In this document: positions 1 to 7,214 of the stretch, piece after piece
Position numbering within the stretch: position 1 is the stretch's first letter
Layout: each line of letters starts with the position of its first letter
Assembly: GCA_003648395.1 (NCBI GenBank)
Contig: QMPB01000102.1
Span: 1 to 10,347 of the forward strand
Length of the DNA stretch: 10,347 nt
DNA from: Bacteroidota bacterium
GTDB lineage: Bacteria > Bacteroidota > Bacteroidia > Bacteroidales > UBA1556
Direction of reading: 5' to 3'
Made by a program: the position numbers and the translations under genes
The notes under the pieces: generated by a model
What the model was told of the DNA's origin: nothing
Databases searched by the model: none
What the model saw: only the letters and a program-made list of their open reading frames with translations

Positions 1-13
1 AAGCGGAAAAAGT

Positions 14-40
14 TAATTCGATTAATCCGTGTAATTCGAT
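14..40. repeat. Three 9-bp degenerate tandem units
   Basis: The sequence reads TAATTCGAT (14-22), TAATCCGTG (23-31), TAATTCGAT (32-40). The outer units are identical and the middle one differs at three positions. From memory, Bacteroidota genomes often carry intergenic strings built from units such as 'attcgtgtaattcgtg', and this looks like a short or decayed copy. No coding role is apparent. The repeat may continue left of the window. Confidence 0.55.
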
Positions 41-548
41 GACTTTTTTGGAATTGTTTTTTTGCAGAGTAGCAAGCACTTGATAGGTTTTAGAGCTACG
101 TTAATAATATTTATTATATAAGAGTATTATTTAATGTGCGTTTACCCTGACGAGTATATTTTACACATAGTTTTAATGATAAATACAAATTATGTACATA
201 TAAATCTATTACTGAAATTTGACACTATAGATTGTACTAACAATACTGCTATTTGTACTAAAATACTAAGGGTTATTTTTAAAAAGAAGTATAAGTTTTT
301 CATATTGTTGCTACAATTGATTAATACAGGTTTTTTTTATTGCTGTTAGTAGAATGAATTTTGTTTCATGGCGCAAAAATTGCAGTAATAAAATATTAGT
401 GTGAAAATAACATTTTTCATTATTTATATAAGTAAGTTTTACTTATTTTCGCAACTTGAATTTATAGAAGTTCATTTTACTAACTCTTCTTTTAATAATG
501 TAAATGCAATACTATTACTAGTATGTACATTCTGACTTAATTTATACA

Positions 549-556
549 TAGTTTTG
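549..556 (+). promoter_or_regulatory. Putative -7 promoter element TAGTTTTG
   Basis: The octamer matches the Bacteroidota -7 consensus TAnnTTTG exactly and lies 25 bp before the ATG at 582, which would give a short leader. No matching TTG-type -33 element is seen at the expected distance, so the call rests on one box in AT-rich DNA. Confidence 0.4.
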
Positions 557-581
557 CATTAATGAAAAAACAATTTTAAAT

Positions 582-1094
582 ATGAAAAAATTTCAATTAA
601 TGGCAATGTTTTTTGTCACAGTACTATTACTTTCTTTTACTAGTGGTAATAAGGCAAGTTTACCTAAAGTTGATGTAAAAAGTCTTGATGGAAGAATAGT
701 AAATACTTCTACTTTTCAGAATGATGGTAATCCTATAATTATAAGTTTTTGGGCAACATGGTGCAAGCCTTGTATTACAGAATTAAATACTATAGCAGAG
801 GTTTACGAAGATTGGCAAGATGAAACAGGAGTTAAGCTTATTGCAATTTCTGTTGATAATTCACGTACTTCGGGAGGAGTGCTTCCTATGGTTAATGGTA
901 AAGGTTGGGAATACGAAGTATATCTTGATGAGAATGGTGATTTTAAAAGAGCAATGGGAGTAAATATTGTACCTCATACTTTTTTATTAAATGGAAAAGG
1001 CGAAATAGTGTGGCAACACACTTCGTTTACTGAAGGTTCGGAATTAGAGCTTATAGAGTTAGTAAAGAAGCTTAAAAATGGTGAGGAAATATAA
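582..1094 (+). CDS. TlpA-like thioredoxin-family protein, exported
   Basis: A 170-residue envelope thiol-disulfide oxidoreductase of the TlpA/AhpC-TSA thioredoxin-like group. A short N-terminal hydrophobic stretch (about residues 5-20) acts as a signal peptide or membrane anchor; there is no lipobox. The thioredoxin fold follows: strand PIIISFWATW, active site W60-C61-K62-P63-C64, and the cis-proline loop IVP131HTF. C61 and C64 are the only cysteines, so it has no extra disulfide. The family reduces or isomerises disulfides in the periplasm, fed by a membrane donor of the DsbD/CcdA type that is not in this window. A hairpin terminator follows the stop, and then a DUF6029-like barrel and an Omp28-like lipoprotein. 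That order suggests a shared envelope redox task, though the terminator argues against a simple three-gene operon. The ATG at 582 is chosen because it gives a complete signal sequence. Family is secure; partner and direction of electron flow are not. Confidence 0.9.
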   Translation: MKKFQLMAMFFVTVLLLSFTSGNKASLPKVDVKSLDGRIVNTSTFQNDGNPIIISFWATWCKPCITELNTIAEVYEDWQDETGVKLIAISVDNSRTSGGVLPMVNGKGWEYEVYLDENGDFKRAMGVNIVPHTFLLNGKGEIVWQHTSFTEGSELELIELVKKLKNGEEI

Positions 1095-1105
1095 ATATTA
1101 AGAAT

Positions 1106-1138
1106 AAAAGAGTAAGAATAATTTAATCTTACTCTTTT
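1106..1138 (+). terminator. Rho-independent terminator after the TlpA-like gene
   Basis: A perfect 12-bp inverted repeat, AAAAGAGTAAGA (1106-1117) and TCTTACTCTTTT (1127-1138), with a 9-nt loop and then a T-rich run (g plus six T's). It starts 11 bp after the stop and ends 25 bp before the next ATG. It therefore sits inside an otherwise operon-like cluster and could fully terminate or only attenuate transcription. Confidence 0.75.
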
Positions 1139-1163
1139 GTTTTTTATCGGTTAAAATATTATT

Positions 1164-2813
1164 ATGAAAAGAATTTTACTTTTTATTGTCGTATATCTAT
1201 TTGCTTATAGCGTTAAGTCTTATTCGCAAGTCTTAGGTGGCGGTGAAGTGCATGGTAGTTTCCAAACCGATGCACAGTATTATAATAAAGATTCGGTAAT
1301 TGGAGCTGATGAAATTCCTGAAAAGATAGCTATGAATGCTTTCTTTGAGATGAGATATACTAATAAAAAATTTGAAGCGGGAATGCGTTACGAATTATTT
1401 ATGCCTCAAATGCAAGGTTACGATCCTCGTTGGAAGGGTAATGGTTTTGGAAATAGATATCTGAGATATAATGGTGATAAAGTTGATGTTACTGTAGGTA
1501 ATTTTTATGAACAATTTGGTTCAGGAATGGTTCTTCGGTCTTATCAAGAGTGGAATCTTGGTTTCGATAATGCTTTTGATGGTATTAGGGTAAAGTATAA
1601 AATGAAGGCTCTTACAATTACGGGATTAGTTGCAAAACAGAGGTTTTATTGGGATTTAGGTCCGGGTTTGGTAAGGGGTATTGATGCTCAGTTGTCGGTT
1701 AATGATATGTTTACCAAATTGTCAGAAACAAAAACTAGAGTATTTGTTGGAGGAAGCTTCGTAAGCCGTTTTCAAACAGATGCTGACCCACTATATAAGC
1801 TTCCCGAAAATGTTGGTGCTTATGCAGGACGCTTTCAAGTTTACCATGGTGGTTTTAACTTCAAATTTGAAGCTGGTGGAAAAATTAATGACCCCAATGC
1901 TACCAATAATATGATTTATAAAAATGGTAATGCTGTAATTGCAGAGATTGGATACTCTACCAGAGGGTTGGGATTTAGCTTACAAGCTGAGCGTTCTGAT
2001 AATATGGATTATAGATCCAATAGAGCTTCAACGGGCTTTGATTTACCAGTAGGTTATATACCAGCCATGACACGTCAGCACGCTTTTAGCCTTGCAGCTA
2101 TGTATCCATATGCTTCGCAAGCGAATAATCAAATGGGTTTGCAGGCAACAGTCTTTTACAAAATAAAGAAGAAAACATGGTATGGTGGTAAATATGGTAC
2201 TAGTGTAGATTTAAACTACTCTGTTTCTTACGATATTGCTAAGCAGGCACCTAGTGACACTATAGCTATTGGTGTACCAGGTACTCTGGGCTATGCCTCG
2301 AATTTTTTTAAAGTTGGAGATGAAAAATTTTATCATGATTTTAATATAAAATTTACTCGTAAACTTAATAAAAAATGGAAAGTTAGCCTTATGTATATGA
2401 ATGTATTTTATAATATGCTTATTAACGAAGGTCATAATGCTCCTAATGTAAAAGCAAATATATATATTGCAGATATATGGTGGAAGTTTAAACCATACAA
2501 TTCCTTACACTTAGAAGCGCAATTATTAACTACAGAGCAAGATGATGGTAATTGGTCATCGGGTATGTTGGAGTATAATCGCAAAGGCTTTTTTGTGGCA
2601 GGAATATTACTCTATAATCATGGTATTAGTAATAGTCATGGGACAACAGAAGCAGCTCTTTATCCTTCTTTAACTACTGGTTATACTCATGGTGCTACTC
2701 GTATTTCTATGAGTTATGGAAAACAGCGTGAAGGTATTCTTTGTGTTGGTGGAGTATGTAGAGCGGTTCCTGCCTCCAATGGTTTAAGTCTAACAATTAA
2801 TAGTAGTTTTTAA
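1164..2813 (+). CDS. DUF6029-like outer-membrane beta-barrel protein
   Basis: A 549-residue protein with a signal peptide ending at about S21|Q22 (VKSYS|Q). The remainder is rich in Tyr, Phe, Gly and Asn with alternating strands and ends in Phe (INSSF), as expected of an outer-membrane barrel. The conserved-looking stretch at residues 111-141 (VGNFYEQFGSGMVLRSY, then NLGFDNAFDG) matches my memory of the Bacteroidota family DUF6029, whose function is unknown. The only two cysteines in the whole protein are C527 and C532 (CVGGVC), about 20 residues from the C-terminus, where they could close a disulfide in the last hairpin or loop. The gene is 18 bp upstream of the Omp28-like gene with no terminator between, so the two are almost certainly cotranscribed. 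Barrel assignment is firm by composition; the DUF number is from recall; any transport substrate is unknown. Confidence 0.75.
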   Translation: MKRILLFIVVYLFAYSVKSYSQVLGGGEVHGSFQTDAQYYNKDSVIGADEIPEKIAMNAFFEMRYTNKKFEAGMRYELFMPQMQGYDPRWKGNGFGNRYLRYNGDKVDVTVGNFYEQFGSGMVLRSYQEWNLGFDNAFDGIRVKYKMKALTITGLVAKQRFYWDLGPGLVRGIDAQLSVNDMFTKLSETKTRVFVGGSFVSRFQTDADPLYKLPENVGAYAGRFQVYHGGFNFKFEAGGKINDPNATNNMIYKNGNAVIAEIGYSTRGLGFSLQAERSDNMDYRSNRASTGFDLPVGYIPAMTRQHAFSLAAMYPYASQANNQMGLQATVFYKIKKKTWYGGKYGTSVDLNYSVSYDIAKQAPSDTIAIGVPGTLGYASNFFKVGDEKFYHDFNIKFTRKLNKKWKVSLMYMNVFYNMLINEGHNAPNVKANIYIADIWWKFKPYNSLHLEAQLLTTEQDDGNWSSGMLEYNRKGFFVAGILLYNHGISNSHGTTEAALYPSLTTGYTHGATRISMSYGKQREGILCVGGVCRAVPASNGLSLTINSSF

Positions 2814-2831
2814 ACTATATAAAATATAATT

Positions 2832-3701
2832 ATGAAAAAAATATTGATATTATTAATTGGAGTTTTGTCAGCATTAGTATTAATTACTACTTCCTGCGAC
2901 AAAATTGAAGGTCCATATAAAGAAACTGGTGGTAGTGGAGTTACTGGTGATACTGTTCGTAAATTGCTTTTTGAGGATTATACAGGCCACCAATGCGTTA
3001 ACTGCCCGTCGGCACATGTAACTATTGCCGAATTGCATCAAGTATATGGCGATAGAATGGTTACTGTAGCTATACATACAAGTAGTTTTGCCGATATGAG
3101 CTTTCCTCCTTATGACGCAGATTATAAAACTGCTGATGGAGAAGAGCTTTCATTGTTTTTTGGAGGAACAACTGCTCCTTTACCAAAGGGAATGGTTAAT
3201 AGAACTAAAGTAAATGGTAGCTATTTAATAGAAAAAGCTGAGTTTGGTACTGAAGTGTCAAAAGTTTTGGATTCTTTGGACGAAAAACCAGATTTGTATA
3301 TTGAAATTAAGCCAGTTTTTTCTGGTGGGAGCACTTTTGATTTGGAAGTTAAGATTACGGCTATGAAAGATATGCCTGCTGGTAAATATAATCTTTCAGT
3401 ATTGATTACCGAGAGTGATATTATTTCTGCTCAAATGAATATTGACCCTAATATAAATAATGGAGACGATGTAATGGACTATCACCATAATCACGTATTG
3501 CGTGGGGCTGCTAATACGGCTTGGGGTGAGGAGTTCGCAACTTCCATAAGTAATGGTCAAACGTATACAAAGTCGTATACAAATATTCCATTTGATGCAG
3601 AATGGAATGCTGATAATATTAGTATTGTTGCTTTTGCATACTTTGCTGATGGACCAAATGAAAAATCAGTTATTCAGGCACAAGAAGTGAAACTGAAATA
3701 A
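2832..3701 (+). CDS. Omp28-related thioredoxin-fold lipoprotein
   Basis: A 289-residue lipoprotein. The signal peptide has a type II lipobox, ITTSC, with C22 as the lipidated residue, followed by DKIEG. After a Gly-rich linker (about 30-40), the region 44-80 (LLFEDYTGHQCVNCP) is the typical start of Omp28-family proteins: a thioredoxin-like strand, then C55-V-N-C58. A later PLPKGMVNR segment (116-124) probably supplies the cis-proline loop. Residues from about 150 to 289 look like a beta-sandwich-type C-terminal domain. Apart from C22, C55 and C58 are the only cysteines. Omp28 was named as a Porphyromonas outer-membrane protein; its function is poorly known. Directly downstream of the DUF6029-like barrel and within 2 kb of a TlpA-like thioredoxin, it plausibly acts on thiols at the outer membrane. 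The residues after C22 are only mildly acidic, so surface exposure through a lipoprotein export signal is uncertain. Confidence 0.85.
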   Translation: MKKILILLIGVLSALVLITTSCDKIEGPYKETGGSGVTGDTVRKLLFEDYTGHQCVNCPSAHVTIAELHQVYGDRMVTVAIHTSSFADMSFPPYDADYKTADGEELSLFFGGTTAPLPKGMVNRTKVNGSYLIEKAEFGTEVSKVLDSLDEKPDLYIEIKPVFSGGSTFDLEVKITAMKDMPAGKYNLSVLITESDIISAQMNIDPNINNGDDVMDYHHNHVLRGAANTAWGEEFATSISNGQTYTKSYTNIPFDAEWNADNISIVAFAYFADGPNEKSVIQAQEVKLK

Positions 3702-3719
3702 GAGCTTTTATAAGTAATG

Positions 3720-3756
3720 AAAAACCACATTTGATTATATATTGAATGTGGTTTTT
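3720..3756 (+). terminator. Terminator after the Omp28-like gene
   Basis: A 12-bp perfect stem, AAAAACCACATT (3720-3731) with AATGTGGTTTTT (3745-3756), a 13-nt AT loop, and seven T's in total at 3752-3758. It begins 18 bp after the stop codon and closes the barrel-lipoprotein unit before the patatin gene. Confidence 0.85.
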
Positions 3757-3776
3757 TTATGAAGCGAAATTATTTA

Positions 3777-3784
3777 TAAATTTG
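3777..3784 (+). promoter_or_regulatory. Putative -7 promoter element TAAATTTG
   Basis: An exact TAnnTTTG match between the upstream terminator and the ATG at 3807, 22 bp before the start. A -33 TTG is not evident; the expected position falls in the terminator's T-run. The placement directly after a terminator supports an independent promoter for the patatin gene. Confidence 0.5.
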
Positions 3785-3806
3785 CTCTAAATATTGTATT
3801 ACGATA

Positions 3807-6110
3807 ATGATAAAACTTTTTATACTATTTTTTACTTTTAGCTTACTCTATTTAGATTTATTCTCTCAAGATACTTTAGTGAATTATCAATTGAGGAAAA
3901 TTGATGGTGAAAGGCCTAAAATAGGCTTAGTATTAAGTGGAGGAGGAGCTAAGGGTATGGCTCATGTTGGCGTGCTTAAAGTGTTAGATAGTTTGGGCAT
4001 AAAGCCTGACTATATTACCGGAACAAGTATGGGAAGTATTGTTGGAGGCCTTTATTCTATTGGTTATTCTACAGATATGCTGGAGGAAATGGTTAGGAGT
4101 ACCGATTGGAACAAATACTTGAGCAATGATAGCGAGTATAGGGGAATTAATATGATTGAGAAGGAAAGTTATAAAAATTATTTTGAGTTTCCAATTAATA
4201 ATTGGTTACCTGGTTTACCTCAAGGAGCAATAAAAGGTCAAGAGCTAGAATTATTGTTTAATGAACTTACAGTCTCTGTTGCCAAGGATACTGTTTTTGA
4301 TGAGTTCCCTATTCCTTTTAGGGCAATTGCTGTTGATATTCTTACTGGCGAACCTTATACGTTTAAATCTGGAAATCTTGCATTAGCAATGCGTTCGAGT
4401 ATGTCTATTCCTAGTATTATGGATCCGGTAGAGTATAAGGGTATGCTTTTGGTTGATGGTGGTTTGGTTAATAATTTTCCTGTACAGGAATGTATTGATA
4501 TGGGTGCTGATATTATTATTGGTGTTTATACAGGTGCTGAATTAATGCCTGAAAACAAGTTGAATTCTATGGTAAGTATTCTAAAACAGAGTAGCTTTAT
4601 TGCTAGTATAAAAAATGCCAGAGAGTCGAAAAAACTAGTTGATATTTATATTGAACCCTACTTAAGTGATAGGAATGCAGCAGTATTTGATGATGGAGTT
4701 GCTAATTGCGAAAGGGGATATGAGGCTGGTGTAGAGGCTATTGTTGAGTTGCAAGAGTTGATGTCTTATTTGTCCCAATACAATATACCTAAGGATACAG
4801 TGTATGTTCTTAGCGATTCGGTTTTTATTTCAACTAGTAATATCAAATATAAAGATGATAATGATAAATTAGAAAAGGTTGTTAGAAAGAATTATAAGCA
4901 AATAAATAATGAATTTGTAACGCCAACTGATATTGTCGATAATATTCATTTTCTGTATGGAACTAGGTTGTTCAAAAAGCTAACTTATGATTATTCGCAT
5001 ACATCGGATAGTGTTGTTGATCTTAGATATAATGTGGAAGCCAATAAAGACAAAGATTTGTTATTATCAATAAACTATAAAACTGAATCAAAGGCAGGGC
5101 TTAATATAGGTTTTAGATATAGAAATTTACTAATTCCGGGAGCAAGATTCCAAGTTAAACTTAGGATTTCAGAAAACCCTGGGGCTAGAGTAGATTTATT
5201 TTCTTATTTGGGGAGTAGTATAAAGCATGGTTTTGATATTTCTTATTACTATAAAACATCAAAAATTCCACTTTATAGTGAGAAGATACTAGAAGCTGAA
5301 TACTCAAGCCACTTTCATAGATTGAGCTCTGGCTATCATTTCTTCGCAAGTAATCGCTCGGAGTTTTATACAGGAATAGGCCACGAAAGGGTATACTATA
5401 CAAAGATTATTGATGTTAGTGAGTTGTCGTTTGACAAAATTACTAATCTAAGTTCTTATATAGATGTTAACTTTGCTAGAAACACTCTTGATAAGAAATA
5501 TTTTTCTACAAAGGGCTCTAGCTTTAAATTTGATAATAGGATATTTTTGGTAAATACTTTTAAATATGATTTGCCACAAGATTATATTGATAATAACCCC
5601 AATAGCCCTACAAGTGAAACCGATGATATGGGCATATCACTGAAAATAGCAATAGATTTTCAGAACTATATGCCTATTAATAATAAGTTAGTGTCGATAA
5701 ATGAGATAAATGCGGTAGTTGGTATAGGTTATATATTCTCTACTTGGGTAGGGGGTGTAAATCCTGAGGAGGAATATCAGATTCCTTTTTGGGGAGTGCA
5801 GGAAAATTATACAATGGTGGCTAATGTATTAGTTTACAGTTATGGAATGAGATATAATTTCATTAATAATTTCTATTTAACTGGTAAATTGAATGGTGGG
5901 TTTATTGCCGAAGATGTGTCGTATCTATTTTCTAATGATGATGATACTGAAGGGAAATATAGTAGTATATATAATATTGATAATTACATGCTTGGTGGAG
6001 GTCTTAAGTTGTCATATAATAGTTTTATAGGGCCAGTGAGTATAGCTGTAACTAAAGGGAGTCAATCTTCTGCTTTTTGGTGGCATTTCCTTTTGGGTTA
6101 TAGTTTCTAA
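3807..6110 (+). CDS. Patatin-POTRA-barrel protein (type Vd autotransporter-like phospholipase)
   Basis: A 767-residue outer-membrane protein. The signal peptide ends near FS20|Q21. A patatin domain follows (about 38-320): oxyanion-hole motif GGGAKG (45-50), nucleophile elbow G72-T-S74-M-G76 and catalytic D217-G-G, so the Ser/Asp dyad S74/D217 is intact and the enzyme should be an active lipid acyl hydrolase. Residues about 338-412 look like one POTRA domain (VRKNYKQINNEF, then LFKKLTYDY). From about 415 to the end there is an aromatic, strand-rich Omp85-type barrel finishing with the beta-signal-like HFLLGYSF. This order, patatin-POTRA-barrel, is that of Pseudomonas PlpD (type Vd secretion), and patatin-barrel proteins of similar size are common in Bacteroidota. 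Whether the patatin domain stays tethered, is released, or faces the periplasm cannot be told. It has its own promoter-like box and a terminator before it, so it is probably a separate transcription unit. Confidence 0.9.
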   Translation: MIKLFILFFTFSLLYLDLFSQDTLVNYQLRKIDGERPKIGLVLSGGGAKGMAHVGVLKVLDSLGIKPDYITGTSMGSIVGGLYSIGYSTDMLEEMVRSTDWNKYLSNDSEYRGINMIEKESYKNYFEFPINNWLPGLPQGAIKGQELELLFNELTVSVAKDTVFDEFPIPFRAIAVDILTGEPYTFKSGNLALAMRSSMSIPSIMDPVEYKGMLLVDGGLVNNFPVQECIDMGADIIIGVYTGAELMPENKLNSMVSILKQSSFIASIKNARESKKLVDIYIEPYLSDRNAAVFDDGVANCERGYEAGVEAIVELQELMSYLSQYNIPKDTVYVLSDSVFISTSNIKYKDDNDKLEKVVRKNYKQINNEFVTPTDIVDNIHFLYGTRLFKKLTYDYSHTSDSVVDLRYNVEANKDKDLLLSINYKTESKAGLNIGFRYRNLLIPGARFQVKLRISENPGARVDLFSYLGSSIKHGFDISYYYKTSKIPLYSEKILEAEYSSHFHRLSSGYHFFASNRSEFYTGIGHERVYYTKIIDVSELSFDKITNLSSYIDVNFARNTLDKKYFSTKGSSFKFDNRIFLVNTFKYDLPQDYIDNNPNSPTSETDDMGISLKIAIDFQNYMPINNKLVSINEINAVVGIGYIFSTWVGGVNPEEEYQIPFWGVQENYTMVANVLVYSYGMRYNFINNFYLTGKLNGGFIAEDVSYLFSNDDDTEGKYSSIYNIDNYMLGGGLKLSYNSFIGPVSIAVTKGSQSSAFWWHFLLGYSF

Positions 6111-6178
6111 GGTTCTAAAGAATTTTGTGTGGGTATCGTAAAGTATCTAAATTCTAAGCTATAGTAAGAAGTAAAAGT

Positions 6179-6250
6179 AGTAATCGGTAAAAGCAGTAAA
6201 CAGTAATCGGTAATTATCAGACTAAACTATTGTTACTGATTACAGATTAC
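6179..6250. repeat. Degenerate GTAATCGGTAA-type intergenic repeats
   Basis: The 12-mer AGTAATCGGTAA occurs twice (6179-6190 and 6202-6213), with CAGTAA copies between, and then an inverted relative, TTACTGATTACAGATTAC (6233-6250). The second direct copy and the inverted copy can pair imperfectly (GTAATCGGTAA with GTTACTGATTAC). The block fills most of the 154-bp gap between the patatin and mutarotase genes. It resembles short intergenic repeats common in Bacteroidota genomes. It shows no clear T-run, so I do not call it a terminator. Confidence 0.5.
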
Positions 6251-6264
6251 ATTTTAATAACTTT

Positions 6265-7107
6265 ATGAGAAAGATAATAACAATAGGTGATAAATATGAA
6301 TTATTCGATGGTTCAAATAAGGTAATAATCGATTCCTTTGGCGCAAAAGTATTAGCTTTTATTGAAGAAGATGAAAATAGACTTTTTTATAATTCTAATG
6401 ATATATCCCATAGCGGAATCCCATTATGCTTCCCTAATTTTGGGCCTTTAGTTAATAGTAAATTGGTAGTAGATAGTGAAGAATATCCAATGAATCAACA
6501 TGGTTTTATTCGTGATATGGATTTTGAGCTTGTTGAACAATCGGATACAGTATTAGAGCTTAAACTTAAATCCACCTACGAAACAAAAACAAAATATCCC
6601 TTTGATTTTGAATTTGGAGTGAAGTTTGAATTGCAAGGAAATAAACTATCTATAAATTTTCAATGGAAAAATTTGAGTAATAATAAAGCCCCAATTTCGC
6701 CAGGAGTTCATCCATATTTTAGGGTTTATGATAAAAAAAATATTATCTTACAAACTAGAGCTATTAATTATAATCTAAGCAAAGATTTCTCAGAAGTGGA
6801 AGAAGTGATTAAAAGTGATTATTTGGATATGTTTAGTGAGAATAGTTTTGTGATAAAAGGAGCTCCAGATATTAACCTTATTAATCATAATTCTGAAATA
6901 ACTAAGGTAGATATTGGTAGCAAGAAATTTGTTGAGATAATATATAATAATAAAGATTTTAACCGTCTTACAGTTTGGCGTAAAGCTCCCGATACTGATT
7001 ATATTTGTATAGAGCCTGCCAACGCTCAAAATAAGATTAATGAAGCACCGTATTTAATCCCGCATGGAGATTATTGGGAATCTGAGGTATCGATTGTTTT
7101 TAATTAA
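6265..7107 (+). CDS. Aldose 1-epimerase / hexose-phosphate mutarotase-like protein
   Basis: A 280-residue cytoplasmic protein without signal peptide, of the galactose-mutarotase-like superfamily. These enzymes interconvert alpha and beta anomers of free or phosphorylated aldoses. Matching landmarks are SGIPLCFPNFG (50-60), NQH79GFIR83 carrying the first active-site His and Arg, SPGVH149PYF carrying the second His (general acid), and CIE250PANAQ, where E250 fits the general-base Glu late in the family. Its length fits the LacX/YeaD-like branch (roughly 280-300), shorter than secreted GalM-type enzymes. The GIPLCFPNFG and HGFIRD blocks resemble D-hexose-6-phosphate mutarotases, but substrate cannot be fixed. 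No sugar kinase, transporter or glycosidase lies nearby, so the context does not help. The upstream gap contains repeats and no clear promoter; transcription may come partly from the patatin gene, which has no terminator behind it. Confidence 0.85.
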   Translation: MRKIITIGDKYELFDGSNKVIIDSFGAKVLAFIEEDENRLFYNSNDISHSGIPLCFPNFGPLVNSKLVVDSEEYPMNQHGFIRDMDFELVEQSDTVLELKLKSTYETKTKYPFDFEFGVKFELQGNKLSINFQWKNLSNNKAPISPGVHPYFRVYDKKNIILQTRAINYNLSKDFSEVEEVIKSDYLDMFSENSFVIKGAPDINLINHNSEITKVDIGSKKFVEIIYNNKDFNRLTVWRKAPDTDYICIEPANAQNKINEAPYLIPHGDYWESEVSIVFN

Positions 7108-7110
7108 AGA

Positions 7111-7143
7111 AAAAGCCACAATTTATTCAAAATTGTGGCTTTT
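7111..7143. terminator. Bidirectional terminator between convergent genes
   Basis: A perfect 14-bp stem, AAAAGCCACAATTT (7111-7124) with AAATTGTGGCTTTT (7130-7143), and a 5-nt loop. Because the arms begin with A's and end with T's, it works in both directions. It lies 4 bp after the mutarotase stop and about 70 bp beyond the stop of the minus-strand peptidase, so it probably ends both transcripts. Confidence 0.85.
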
Positions 7144-7214
7144 ATTATATTGTATATTTTTAATCTTCAACTCTCAATCTACGTGAAATATACTGAAGAC
7201 TGTGAGCTTTTTTA

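Larger units (their letters stand above)
1..581. other. Left intergenic region without a convincing gene
   Basis: This stretch is very AT-rich. The longest reading frame in it (134-349, plus) would encode 71 residues with no signal peptide, domain or recognisable composition, so I do not call it. What can be seen is a 9-bp degenerate tandem repeat near the left edge (14-40), an 8-bp-stem AT hairpin at 428-446 (ATAAGTAA, loop gtt, TTACTTAT) followed by a few T's, and a -7-like box with a five-codon mini-ORF directly before the first gene. The hairpin could be a weak terminator or chance in AT-rich DNA. The left neighbour gene lies outside the window. Confidence 0.6.

Noticed and set aside
86..100. 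GTTTTAGAGCTACG, resembling the start of a type II-A CRISPR repeat
   Set aside because: It occurs once, has no spaced copies, no anti-repeat partner and no cas gene in the window; a short chance match in AT-rich DNA.
101..134. Imperfect inverted repeat TTAATAATA / TATTATTTAA
   Set aside because: Made only of A and T with a bulge; expected by chance at this composition and not attached to any gene.
134..349. 71-residue plus-strand reading frame
   Set aside because: No signal peptide, domain, or coding-like composition; full of Ile, Leu, Lys and Tyr as expected from AT-rich noncoding DNA.
2211..2435. Minus-strand frame inside the barrel gene
   Set aside because: Shadow of the DUF6029-like gene; low-complexity AT-driven residues. 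The same applies to minus-strand frames at 2880-3077, 5185-5403 and 6790-7029, and to the frames at 9580-9768, 9725-9907 and 10081-10299 overlapping the surface-protein gene.
6248..6255. TACATTTT as a -7 promoter box for the mutarotase gene
   Set aside because: Last consensus base is wrong and the box lies only 9 bp from the ATG, too close for a normal leader.
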